From: Cenococcum geophilum 1.58 | Taxonomy: Eukaryota; Ascomycota; Dothideomycetes; Gloniales; Gloniaceae | Reading direction: 5' to 3' | Assembly (NCBI GenBank): GCA_001692895.1 | Contig: KV748177.1 | Span: forward strand, 6,022,230-6,086,229 | Length of the DNA stretch: 64,000 nucleotides | Part shown: in pieces, positions 11,401 to 23,921 of the stretch | Layout of the letters: each line of letters opens with the position of its first letter | How positions within the stretch are numbered: position 1 is the first letter of the stretch | The notes under the pieces: generated by a model | The model's input: the letters and a program-made list of their open reading frames with translations, nothing else | Database searches by the model: none | What the model was told of the DNA's origin: nothing | Program-made: the position numbers and the translations under genes

Positions 11401-14400
11401 GCATTTATTCTTCCTATAGTCTCTTTAAAACCCATTTAACGTATTCTCTATGCTCTTCCTTATTTATTAAGTAGATAATAATATCGTTAAGATATACCAT
11501 AATAAATTTATCTAAATATTCTCCTAACATATTATTAATACGCTTTTAAAACGTTGCTAGTGCGTTTATAAGCCTAAATTATATAACTAATAGTTTATAT
11601 AGTTCTTTCTTTAACCTAAAGGCTGCCTTTTATTTATTGCCTTTCTTAATCCTAATCTAATGGTACGCCTATCTTAGATCTATCTTCGTAAAGATTTACG
11701 CATTACCTATCCTATCTTAGATCTCGCTAATTAAGGGTAAAGGATACCTATCCTTTCTAGTGATACTATTTAACTATCTATAGTCAATATATAGCCTTAG
11801 TTTACCATTCTTTTTTAGTATAAATAGTACTAGATAACCCGCTAATAACTATAATAGTCTAATATATCCCTTTCGTAAGTTTTCTTAGACAAACTCTTTT
11901 AATACTCTACCTTCTTCTTCGGTAAGCTTATAGATTGGAAAGAACCTTAAACTTATTCCTAGTTCTAATTCTATTTCATAATCCCACGCTATATACTCTA
12001 ACAGTTTTTTGCTTTTAGGTAACCATAGTTTCTTGCCATATTTATAGTATCTTTTTAATATATAGCTTAGCCCTTTTTCCGTTTCTTCATAGGTCGCTCC
12101 TACTTAATATTATACCAACTTAGTTTATTATTGCATCTTGCGTTATTATATATCTCTAATATCGACCTAACCTATAACCCAATTAATCTTTAGATTATAT
12201 TCCTGTAACTAAGGCATTCCTAATACTGCCTCATTATTCCCCAATAGTAATATATCGAAAGACACTTTAACTTATCTTCCTTTAATGGTTAGCTAAATAG
12301 GTCTTATTTTAAGGTTAATAATACCTCCTCCATAGGCTATCAGATCCCCTAAAATTATTACTAATAGGTAAGAACATTCCTTCTATCTATATGGTAACCC
12401 CATTCTTTTAACTGCTACTAGCGAGATATAGTTTCTCGTTACTCCACTATCTATTAATACCTTAAACTATTAATCTTGCTATTTAACTCGTAAATTTAGG
12501 TATTGTCCTTAAATTCCTTTAAGGGTTTAAGGCTCTACCACTAGCTCCCTCTGGTCCTATGGGCCTCTACTTTTCCTAACTACTGGCTACTAAATCCCGT
12601 TTATACTTAGTCCAACTTAGGCTAATACTTAGTTCGTTTTTTATCTTTAATATACCATAAATAGGTATTCTCCAGACATTCCCACCATTATTATCCATCT
12701 AGGCATTCTTCTATAAGGAATTTCCCTAGCTAAAGTATTAAGTCCCCTTATTCTTAAACTTCTACTAAATGCTAACTATATATATACTTAACGTTTTAAT
12801 ACTTCGCCTTGTCCGTTATCTAATACATCCTTATTAAATACTTTTAATTTTTATCTTTTGGCGCTCTATATATATTACACGCATTATCTACGCATACTAT
12901 CCATAATAGTATATAATATGCTTAATATCTTAGGTTAACTCTCGGTTCGTTTTTGTCCTGGAGTTTAAATCTTTCTTATATTAATTTAAGCGTTACAACT
13001 TTATTCGCGGGTACTAAGATTCGCCTTTTACTTCTCTAGTCCTCTAATTACTTCTCTAGATCTTTTAATATTATAATTAAGGCCCCCTTAATATAAGTTA
13101 TAGCCTTCTCTATAATCGGGTAGTCTTAGACAACTTTTTTGTTCAGCTACATATAGAAATCCTCCCACTCATTATTATATCGTTACCTATACTACTTTTA
13201 GTATAGCTGCTTAAGTATATACGGCTCGTTCGTAAGGAAATATCTCTTTATTACTGCGTCGTAATAGCCTTTAGTATATCGTTCTTTAAACCTAGTAGGA
13301 ATCCCTAGATCCTCTTCCTGTTTTAGTTTAATAAGCCACTTAGCTCTTAGTATGCCTATTCTAGGTCTATTAGTAATCCTTCGTACTAGTGCTCTGTCCC
13401 TTATACGTCCTAATATGCTAAATCCCTTATCTAGTTTCTATTCTTGCCATAAGGTAATTCTTATCCTAAATTCCTCTATAGTTTCCTTTACGTCGCGTCT
13501 TACAAGTAGATCCTTAAAGTCTTCATGCTTCTTAATCTTAGTATTAACTTTTCAATCTTTAGGCCGAATACTATATTCCCCTAGTAAGTCTTCTAGGTCT
13601 ATATATCTATCTCCCAGTCTAATTACTATTTACGCTGCAGATTCCCGGATCTATAAGGAAGCTCCTTACCTCTTACTTATAGATGTTTTAATTTATACTC
13701 CAAATTCTTAACCCCTTAGATTCTTTAATCCTAAGCTTGCTTCCAACTTAAGCTTAGCTCCAGCCTTAGTTTAACTAGGCTTTACTAGTGTCCTTATCTT
13801 ATCTTAAGAGTCCTAGATCTTACTCATCTCTTCTTAAAAGTCTTATGCCGTTAGGAATTCTTATCCCAAGCTTATTCATATATCTTTAAACTAAGCTACT
13901 ACTCTACTCCATCGGTTTCTATCCGTTGTAGGTCTTTAAGCTTACCTCATCTCGTCTTAAGAATCTTAGTCGTCTCTCATCTCATTATAAAAATCTTAAG
14001 CCTTTAGCCTTTTACCTTTATCAAGTAGTGAGCTAGCACTAGCAGTTATCTGCTTACTTAATCGTCCTTAAATATTACTCCTTCCGTCTCGTAAAGCAAT
14101 AGACGCCATATCTAACGGTGTTATAATACCCATTACTAAACCTTGCTCTGTAGCGGTCTCAGTCTCTACTTCTATTACGTTATTAAGGTTTAGATACCCC
14201 CAGTTAGTTCCTTTACTATCCTTATTACTATTAATTAATAAGTACTCTAACTCTATTATTATTATTACTAATTATTATCCGCACGTTACTGTAATATCTT
14301 AATCTAGCTTATAGAGTCAATCTTATTCTTTATCTAACTCTTTAGTTCCTCTAAGTCCTTTTAACTCTAGCTCTTATGGCCAATAGCTTACACCATACTT

Positions 14401-15651
14401 AGCGTTTTTATAAATTTGGTATGCGTTATTGTAACAAAACGCAAAACTTTTAATTAAACACTCTTTTGTTCCTCGCAGTACACTATCGTCCCTCTATATA
14501 TATATGTCACATACTATTAGTCTAGTTCCCTTTATTACATAGTAACTCTAACCATCTTTATAATCCCTTATAAAGTGACCCTATTTTCCGCAATTTATAT
14601 AAGCTCTATTTCTAAACCATTAACTTTGTTATAGAGTCCGCCTAAACGTCTTCTGCTATTAAAATCCCTAGTTTAGCCTCTGCTCTTTAGTCCTATAATC
14701 ACTAAATCCTTAACCTCTAGGTTTCTATAATTTCTTACTCCCTTTCTTATAGGCTTCTTAAGTACTACTTAGGTCCATTAGCTCTACGCTATACCATAGT
14801 TTCTAACTTAGCTTTAGTTATTACGTACTCTACGTCTTATATAACTATGGAACTCTATCCTAGCCTCTCTTAGCCTATTCCCTTTAGAAGATCCTATTAT
14901 TAATCTTAATCGCTTAATCTATTAATTCCCTTAGGGTGTCCGCATCTTCCATCAGAATAATTACGTCCTAGACTTTAGCCTTAAGTCCTTGTTTATACTA
15001 TACCATAAGCGCCTTATTATTCTATTCGACCTATATTATAAGTATTTAAAACTATATTATATACTTAATTACTAAAGTTTACTGTGTTAGGTCCTAAAGC
15101 TTTTTCTTTACTATAGTTGTTGCTTCCGGGTCTCCAAATATCTATATTAATCGTTCCGCGAATCCTACCTAGTTAGAAAACACAAATCGTACTTCTTAAT
15201 TTGTAGTAGTTATTCCATTAGTCTATATTTCTATTAAGTAGGGTTTAAACCATTTAAGTGCCTAACCTATTAGGAATAGTCCTATATAGGCTATCTAATC
15301 CATTGTCATGGCTAACTTAGCCCCTTCTTGCATGACTTTAAAATGCATTTATATCAGAAATCCTTTAAGCTTTAATCTCTCTCCTAAAAATCGTTTAATT
15401 GATGGTAACTTAACCTTTACTACTCCAATTCCATTAAGTTTGTTTTTAAGTACCGTATTATTTTCTATTAATTAATCCACTATTTCTTATAATTATCCTA
15501 CCGTCACAGGTTGTTGCGAGTTAGTGTTTACTATACTAGTGTCACCTCTTAACCTTAAAGTAGTTACCGCCGTTAATAGCGTTATAGTAGCTGCTTTTGG
15601 TGGCATGTTATTCACCTTTCTATATTTAATACCATAACTAGGTAGTAATTG

Positions 15652-16078
15652 TATAACAAAACCTTATAGCAGGAACTACAATAGGTTCTGTTAATAGGCT
15701 AGGTATATAGGAAATACAAAGACAGTAGTNAACAACGTAATAACAANTAGTNGAGTGGTTGCCNAATAGATTAACTCNAATTATNTTCTAANAATNACTA
15801 CAANGAANGAACTATCTAGGTAGGGACTAAGGGTCCTTAAATACACAACCGTACTCCTATAAAATCCTTCTTGTACGTAATATACGTCTTATTTATATTA
15901 AACGTGACGTCCCTTACGTTTAATACAGCCAACACGTTTAACTATCATGTGACTTACTTACTATTCTTCGTCATATAGTTCCACGGGTTCCATCCTAGTC
16001 CGTGCCTATATCAACCAACTAGCTTCTTCCGACTCTTCTCCAAGTAGTCATAACATCGTACTTAAAGCGTCCGTAACA
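15652..16078 (-). repeat. 5' LTR of gypsy B1, with ambiguous bases
   Basis: 427 bp, from TATAACAAAACC to GTCCGTAACA. Positions of about 15730-15806 contain a cluster of n calls, the only ones in this copy. Confidence 0.9.
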
Positions 16079-16083
16079 CTCTA

Positions 16084-17916
16084 ATAAGGCCTAGGGTATA
16101 GCTGCTAGCCTATTAGTAACTTTCTAGGTATACTTTTACTAATTAAGTTTTTTAGTGGCGTATCTCTGGCGAGTTTGTTACGCTAGTGCGGCAATATTAA
16201 GCGCTATCTATATAGGTATATAGTTTGTAGTAATTGCCTATATATCTTCTAGTCTATAAAACTCTAGTTAGTATATAAGTGTTTCTTATATAAATATAAG
16301 GTTAATTATGCTCTCTTAGGTTTCTCTTTTCTAGGTAGGTTTGCTAGTTAGGGTAGTTAAGGTAAGGCCCCGCGTTTCTAGCTTGTTTAGTAAATATATT
16401 ACCTATACTTTAACTATGGCTTACTGTCCTCCCTATAATATATAGTATGCGTTAAAGTCCCTTAGGACTATTACCTTGCCTTCCGCTATATTAATAGCCT
16501 ATTAGAGTAGTCCCTGTATAGCGATTTGGGGTTTATTATCTTTTAGGTTATAGATGTTAATTATACTAATCTGGCCCCTATTAGTAGCTATTTACAGTTT
16601 ATCTATATTAGGGCTAATATTATAGTAGCTCTATACTTATATGTTAATATATTAACTAACTAGGAAGTATATATAAGTAGCTAGGTTTGGTTCGTATAGG
16701 AGGTAGTATCCTTTTAGTTAGTATATTTTGCGTATTTACTTATTATATACTAGTTCTTATAGAGCTATTATTTAGTGCTCTTTTAGATCTAAGCTGTTAA
16801 ATAAAGGGCGTATTACTTTGTAGTTTAAGTATCTATAGTTATATTGTATTATTATTAGTCTCTTTATAGTGTTAGTTAGTCTAATAACTTATAGATATCT
16901 TCCGTTTACCTCTAAAGCGTCTTATTTAGGGCTATTACAATTAGGATTCTTTGCTAAGATAGGTCTCTAGCGGCGTTAGTACTACCTTATAGGCGTCCTA
17001 CGCCCCGCTTTACCACTAGTTAGGTAGAGGGTGCCCCTATTAGGGTGGAAACCCTAGACCTTTTTCTTTATACGACTGTCTAGCCTCTGTTACTTATTAC
17101 GCTTATCTCCTTCTCCTTATATACGTTTCCTTATATCGTAGCTATAACCTAGTATAATTAGGCTTATCTTATCTTAGTAGTTTCTAGATATATATAGAAG
17201 GTCTTATATACCGTTTTCTACCACGCTTTATATTCTTTACCGCAGTTTATATATCTAGCTCCTTTGTCCTTAGGGCAGTCCTTCATCTTATATATCTTAG
17301 CGCACTACCCATACCTTTCCTATTTCCTATATACGCTCTAGGTATAGCCCTACTGCTAGATCTAAATTATTAGCGGATTTAGACTGCGTAGTAATATAGC
17401 TAAGCTTTATACTAGAGGCTATCTATAACTATTTTTTTTATATATTACTACCGCCTGCATCTTTTAGATTAGTAGGTAAATTATTAGGGTACCGTATGTT
17501 TTAACCTTTTAGAACCCTAGTGATACCCCTATATATAAGGTGCGAACTTTCTAGAGCTATATAACTCTAGATATTATAATTCCTAGAACTAATTTTTTAG
17601 TAGCCTCCGTAATCCTTTAGATAAGTTATAGGTTTATAGCGCCTTACCTGCTTTCTACTTATATATTAAGGGGTTCTCTAATTATTTTAACCAGGTAGTT
17701 CTGGCGGAGGATCTTATACTTAGAGGTATCTCCCTAAGTAATAGCCCGGTCCTTTACCTGTTAGTTAGGGAGTATAACCTCTATATTACTACTATATAGG
17801 ACCTTTACTGCTATGGCCTTTAGTATATATACTCTAATTAATATAAGGATCTATTCCGGCTCTGCTCCTACTACTTTTATTATTAGACCCTAACTATAGA
17901 CCTTATAGGTGCTATA
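16084..17916 (-). mobile_element. LINE H, endonuclease and ORF1 region (middle piece)
   Basis: Continuation of the LINE interrupted by B1. By position against the LINE at 46651-52229 it covers the APE-type endonuclease (left) and much of the ORF1 nucleic-acid-binding protein (right). All frames are broken by RIP-type stops. Its right end is the target duplication ctata (17912-17916) of a solo LTR. Confidence 0.65.
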
Positions 17917-18304
17917 TGTTACAGACCTTATATTAGCAGTAATATCACTACTAAGAAGAGATATAAATAGACTACTAGTGGAAGTACGGGAGGTGCTGGA
18001 ACTAGTTAAATTATAGAATAAGAGGTAGCCGAGTTATGTAATCAGTTACGTTACAAGTTTAGAACGTAGGAACGTAGGAACGCGACATACTTAGTACATT
18101 TCTTAGGCGCAGTATTGTGTATTTAAAGGACTACAGTCCCTACCTAGATAGTTCTCTTCTTTATAGTAAATCTTAGAATATAATTAGAGTTAATCTATTA
18201 GGCAACCACTCTACTAGTTATTATTATATTGTTAACTTCTTCTTACCTATATACTTAGCCTATTAACAAGTCTACCGTAGTACTTCCTATAAGGCTTTAT
18301 TACA
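17917..18304 (+). repeat. Solo LTR of the B gypsy family, opposite orientation
   Basis: 388 bp, from TGTTACAGACC to GGCTTTATTACA. This is the reverse complement of the B-type LTR. The flanks are ctata (17912-17916) and ctatg (18305-18309), a target duplication differing by one transition. It carries the family stretch read on the plus strand as AACCACTCTACTAGTTATTA near 18204. It presumably arose by LTR-LTR recombination. Confidence 0.8.
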
Positions 18305-18740
18305 CTATGCTAGGTAGGCGCTAGTGGCAATATTAGCTTATAAGGGCTTTATTATATACGTTACTAGTATTCCTTATAATTTTATAGCATTCTTAATGCG
18401 CCTAAGCCTATCCTTTATAGCGCCCTGGTTTCTATTACACCTTATCTATAGTTCCTAAGCAATTTATCCTGCTTATTAGGCCGTATATACTACCCCTACG
18501 CGTAGGTGTTCGTTTTCCCCCTTCCCTAAATCTTCCTTAATGTCTTTTAGAATGCCTATAAGTTTTTACCATTTCTAGTCATTGTCTTTTAGTTATTTTG
18601 GTTGGGTCGCCCCCTATTAGGTTTGTTATAGTATCGCGTTTTTTTATATATTGACCTACCTTTAAGTCTATTAAGACCCCCCTATATCGCGTAGGCTTTC
18701 CAGCTATAATGCGTATATTAGTTCTGGGGTATGTTATACT
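18305..18740 (-). mobile_element. LINE H, 5' end (right piece)
   Basis: AT-rich sequence continuing the LINE beyond the solo LTR, expected to hold the start of ORF1 and the 5' UTR. No frame is open. The border with the gypsy G fragment near 18740 is estimated from where similarity to elements E and F begins. Confidence 0.5.
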
Positions 18741-19866
18741 ATAGATTTAATTAGGAGTGGTTATTTCTTTATTAAATTAGTGGTGGGCGTGTTTTGCTGC
18801 TGTAGCGGCTTTCTATAAAATTAACTAGATTTTTCCGCTTCTATTAATTAGGGCCAGTGTTAATTTACTTTAATTCTAAATCTAATAATAGATAGTAAGC
18901 CGTAAATATTTTATAAGTTAGTAGGTTATTTAAGGTTAGAGTAATCTTTTCTTATAGCCTAATTATTTATTTATTGTATAGGTCTAATTAGTAGTTTTTA
19001 AGAGGAACCTAGCCTTTTTCTATAAGATATAAGAATTAAGTCTAAAATTTAGTAAAGAGTTAGTTTAGTTTTATTATTAGGCGGTTATAGTTATACTAAA
19101 TATCCCGTACTTTATTTACGTTAATATAAATAATAGCTAAATATTATAGTATTTTACTAATAGATATAAACCAGGTAGGGGAGTTATCCTTAAACTTGAC
19201 TTAAAGGTAACACTAGGCACTTTTAGTAGTTTAACTAAAGAGGTAGATTATTTTAGCTTCCTTAAAAAGGAAGTAGTTAATATTAATATAGAGGTCTATT
19301 TTATTAGATAGTAGTTAGGGGTTAAGGAGCTTAATAAACTTTAATTACTTTATTATTATATTCGTACTCCCCACAATATTATATTTAGTAGAGTAAATAG
19401 ATTAGCTAAGGCTTTAAAAAGGGGGAAGCTAGGCTATTTTATAGGGCTATAAGGCTTCCTAGGATCTCTTATAAGGTCTTATATATTTTTTTTACTTTAA
19501 AATAATTAGCTTTTTAGCTAACCGTAAGGGCGCAAATCCACTTACATGCGTCTATAGCGGTATTATTGTCTTTAATTTTTAATCTTAACTAGATTTTGGG
19601 TTCCTCTTAAGTAAAGGCAGTTCTCTTAAATAAACTTACTTTAGGTGCTATTATTAGCCTCCTAGGGTTTATTAAAATTATATAATTTGGTTTTAAGTCT
19701 AGGGTTCTTTTAAGGGTATAAGTTAAGTGCAGTCTAGCCTATAAAGTAGGTAAGTAACTTTTAGTATCTAAGTATAATGTATTAACGCGTTATTATAGAT
19801 AAAGGTCCTCTTAGGGTAAAATGTTTTTAAGGCCTTCCTAGGCAGTATTAGGAGAGCTTAGTATAA
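18741..19866 (-). mobile_element. Gypsy G fragment, gag region
   Basis: Similar along its length to 53730-54803 in element E and 61560-62667 in element F, which is the 5' gag part of this minus-strand family. All frames contain stops. The polymerase part is absent on the left, where the LINE begins. It is followed by a complete LTR of the same type as in F. Confidence 0.7.
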
Positions 19867-20137
19867 TATAACGAGCTTATATAAATACCTCTAAGATAAA
19901 GCTTATATATTGCTACTATATAAAGATACTAAGCTAAAAAGAAAAAGGAGAAGAGGAAGGCCTTTAGGGGTTAACATAAATATAAAGGAGTCGCTAAGGC
20001 GCTAGTAGTAAGCGAGCTAATAGCGATTTTCTATCCCGGGAATAGAAAACCCTAATTGGTTAGTAAAAGTCAGGGTTGGTAAAATATAGCAGAAGTATAG
20101 CAGAATTTAGCAAGTGACGCGCCCTAGCACTATTATA
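19867..20137 (-). repeat. 5' LTR of gypsy G
   Basis: 271 bp, from TATAACGAGC to CACTATTATA (ancestral TGTAACG...CGTTACA); the same length as the F LTR at 62668-62938. It ends directly against B-family sequence, which suggests G inserted into B3 with target actta (20138-20142). The other flank is not present. Confidence 0.75.
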
Positions 20138-20399
20138 ACTTATTAGAATCTTAAATTAGTCTTATCTAATTTTAAGAATCCTAAACCTATAGTCTTTGCC
20201 TTTATTAAGTAATAAGTTAGTACTAGTAGTTACCTACTTACTTAGACTATCTTAGTCTTACCCCCTTCTATTTTCTAAAGTAATAGATATTATATCTAGC
20301 GGAGTTATAACTCTAGTTACTAATCCTTGTTCTATAGCTATCTTAGTCTCTACCTTTATTATTATATCCTTAAGGTTTACATGCTCCTAGTAAGCTGCT
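20138..20399 (-). mobile_element. Gypsy B3 fragment, left piece
   Basis: Similar to B1 around 13940-14200 and B2 around 55730-55960, the part between gag and protease. It is interrupted at 20400 by the chromovirus; the target duplication ctgct is at 20395-20399 and 27520-27524. Confidence 0.7.
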
Positions 20400-20595
20400 T
20401 ATTACAGCACTAACCTAACGCATACTGTTTTATACTATCTCGTACTATCTTATACTATTTCCTACTATTAGCTAGCCTACTATTAGCGCCTTAGCGGCTG
20501 GCCCTACTATTTATATATAATACCCCCTTTTACCTTCTTCTCCTCTTTATACCATAACGTAGTTATTTATTCTACTTTATTACAGCACCGTAATA
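20400..20595 (+). repeat. 5' LTR of the chromovirus
   Basis: 196 bp, TATTACAGCAC to GCACCGTAATA; a near copy of 27324-27519 with transition differences of the RIP kind. Confidence 0.9.
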
Positions 20596-23500
20596 GTTTA
20601 TAGTATCCCTAGTTACGCCTCGTTATAACCTTTGTTTTTTCCTAGTCTATTATTTTTATTTTCCTAGCGTAATTATAACCCGGCGTGACTGATAATACTA
20701 TGCTATAGGTCCTAGATAACCCTAACACAGTTATAAATAATCTTAGTACTATAGCCAGCCTTATAGACTTTAATTGCCTTATATAGATCTCTTAAAATAG
20801 GCGACTATAATATAGATAATACCCTATCGGTAAATATACGCAAAGTACTTACCTACCTTTTTAATACCTCCTATACCTATATTACCTAGGCAATTAGAAG
20901 TAGCCTAGAATACCCTAAGGACCTTAATGTGGTAGGAACCTTCTAGCACTTCTCTATATATATAACTTTCCTAACTAGCATTAAGAGCGGTCCCTAAGCC
21001 GTCTATAATAAAGGCCGAACTATAAAGTCCTAATTTAAAGAAGCTTAGTACAGAATCAACTCCCTTAAGACGCTTAAACTATATATACAATAATACGAAT
21101 AGTAAGCCTTTACAAATACTCAGACTATATAAAGTCTAAGCCTTTAGATTACTATACTTACCCAAACTATTGCCGATAAGAATACCGCTACTAGCCCTCC
21201 TTTTCTAACTAAGCCCTATAGAAAAAAGCGTAAAGTAAAAGATCTAACCCTATTTAATAGCAAGGGATTACTAACTAAAAAGTAAGAAAAATTTAGGATA
21301 TGGGAAATAAAGATCTAAGGTGTTTTATAAAGGGATATAAAGTGCTTTAAGACCCTAACAGACAAAGTCCTCTATATATAAGATATGCTAATAGATAAGG
21401 CTTATAACTATATTAAGTATAGCCTTAATATACTACGTATATACCTAAATAACTTAAGTAAATAGACCTTCTCTAACCGAGAGTCTATATTTATATATAT
21501 AAGAAAGTATTATAAGACTATATATATAACCTAAGTAGTTAAAAATAAGCTAGATACCTTAAGCTAAGGCTAGTATAACTACTAGTTTTAGAAAGTAGAG
21601 CTTAATAAGTTAATAATTAAAGTAAATAAGACTAAGGAATAAAAAGTAGATCTGCTTAAGAAGAATATTTCCTCTAAGATAAAGGACCTAGCCTTTACCC
21701 TTAGCTGTAAGATCGGTAATACTAACAATAAAGGCTAAAGCGAGTAGATGGATATATTCGCTTATAACCTATAGAACTATACCTACTATACTAAGCTAAA
21801 TACCGCTAAGCTAAGTATCGCTAGCGGCTATTAACCTATATTACCGCGGAATAACCTAATAAACCTTAATACCGTTAAGTTCGGTAGTAGTAATAATAGT
21901 CTCCCTAATAACGTCTAAAGATATTATATAGATAATAGACTCTATATAGCGTATGGTTAACCTAGCTACTAGAAAGATACTTATAACCCCTAAAAGAACC
22001 TAAACCCCCTTTTAATACTACCGCGCTAACCCCCTTCTAGCCGCGGCGGATTTTTTAATAGAGGGGATAGTAATTAAGGCAGTAACTATAGATAAGGATA
22101 TAGGTTCGGACATAGAGACCTACCCCTATAATTCCCTTCCCTAATATAGCCTTAGCTAATAGTCCTATACGTAAACTATAGATAAGTACTCTATACTACT
22201 ACCAATTATAAAACCGGCTATATTATTAGTAAAGTACCCTTTAGTATATATACATCGTTAGAGACTAATACGTTAGGATATATTAGCTAAAACCATAGCT
22301 ACTAGCTAAACCCTATAATTCAGCCATTAAAAGGCTAACCCTTAGACTAAGTCGCCCCTAAGGGTTAAAACTATATAGGGAGGAGAATAAAAGGATTAGA
22401 TCTATACTACTAAATTAGTTAGACCTTATTTTAAGCTAGTTACTACTTAACCTTAGAATAGTAAATAGTGATAGAAATACTATCCTTATTTAGATCTACC
22501 TCTCCTTACTATATAACTTACTCCTATAAGTTCTTATTAAAACAGTAAGCCTTATTAATACTAGTAGTATAGCACCAGCGTTTATAGATAAAGACTCGCT
22601 TATAAAAAAAGCATAATATTATAATAAAAAGACTCCTAGTTCTAAAACTACTCTGCCTTATTAATAAACTTCTATCTAGGCTTATTACCCACTACTTTAT
22701 AGTAATAATAATAATTAGCCACTATACAGAATCTATACTCTTCTATATTATAAAGTTATTACCCTTTATACTAGTAATTTTTAGAATACCCTAGCTTAAA
22801 AAGCATAACCTAAAGGCAGACTTCCCTACCCTAGAGCTTAAGTTTAACTCTAATTACTATGCCTATAACTATCTCCTATAGCATATTCCCGACTATAACT
22901 AAGTAGTACTATACGGACGCATTATACGGCTAACGCTTAGATACTATTAGCTGATAGTAAAAGAGGTGCCTAATACTAGTAAGCTAATATATATAGTAAA
23001 CTAAGTAGAGATTCTAGAAGACTAGATTACTACCCTATCCTTTAAAAAAAATAAACACCGCTAGAACTATAAGTCCCCCATATATACCCGCTTAACCTAA
23101 GTTAGCTAATAAAATACCTAACCTTAAGTTATTTGCTATACGTATATGCGACCGCACATATAATAGCTAAGGGCGTTATAGCTAAGACTAAAACCAGAGT
23201 AATTAAGACCTTTTCCCTATAACGCCTAACTTTATACCTATCTCCCGCGCGTACTATATAGGGCCGCTACCTTATTTCCGCCCCCCTAGGCTAACTAAGC
23301 TATACTAGCCTAGCTATAGCACCGAAGAACTAAACACGCCCTAATCTAGACGATATTAGATATATTTATACCGTTAATTTCACCTAGTTCTATAAATAAA
23401 AAGATATAAAGGTAATAAGGATCTATATAGCAGAGCTAGTAGAACTAGTTAAATAAGAAGAGTATTAATAGCTACTTAAGGAGCTGCCTATAGGCCTAAT

Positions 23501-23728
23501 AGAAGTACTGAACCTACTAGAAAGTTCTTTCCGCTAGCTAGTAGAAGGCGACTATATAATAGATAAAGCCCATAAAGCGCTACCCCTTTATTTTTATAAC
23601 TTCTTTAAGATAAACCTAAAAATAAAGTCTAAGTTTTTACGCTAAAAGATAGTTAATACTAATATTAAGAAAGTTCTAAAAGATAAACTAGGATTAACCT
23701 ATAAAGATATTTTATAACGCTTACTAAA

Positions 23729-23921
23729 TGTGACGGCTCGAACCATCGAACAAATGTCTCACTAGAGACTTGAACGAATGCTTGCAAGATCAAGCGAACG
23801 AATGCTGTATTACGAAGATATTAAGCTAAGGAGCAAGAGAAGGTGGTGAGGCCACGTCTATATACACACGCCAAGTCTTAAGCGAACCCCTGACTAGGTG
23901 ACGCGCTCCAGCGCCGTCACA
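23729..23921 (-). repeat. Solo LTR of the E/F type inside the chromovirus
   Basis: 193 bp with 9-bp perfect inverted ends (TGTGACGGC...GCCGTCACA) and perfect ctaaa target duplications (23724-23728 and 23922-23926). Its composition is close to normal and shows little RIP decay, unlike the chromovirus around it. Confidence 0.9.

Larger units (their letters stand above)
8042..16078 (-). mobile_element. Complete Ty3/gypsy element B1, RIP-inactivated
   Basis: An 8037-bp element with two 427-bp LTRs and perfect 5-bp target duplications (ctcta at 8037-8041 and 16079-16083). It is coded on the minus strand. Just inside the right LTR a gag start MPPKAATITLLTAVTTLRLR (about 15605-15546) begins the polyprotein. 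A damaged CCHC knuckle (NCGK then GHFIRDY) lies near 14560-14600, and the RT core reads YLNDIIIYL near 11470-11500 (family YLDDIIIYS). A purine-rich tract on the minus strand (8469-8485) adjoins the 3' LTR. Stops occur throughout, so no protein can be made. It is inserted in LINE H. Copies of the same family are B2 (38140-57771), the B3 fragments (20138-28020) and B4 (30867-32395). Confidence 0.9.

Noticed and set aside
13352..13711. 119-codon plus-strand frame with hydrophobic content
   Set aside because: It lies antisense in the gag/protease region of gypsy B1; its Leu/Ser/Ile richness reflects AT-rich composition.
2161..20137. Idea that the LTRs at 2161 and 19867 bound one large element
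   Set aside because: The two LTRs are of different types and lengths and the flanks (agtat, actta) do not match.
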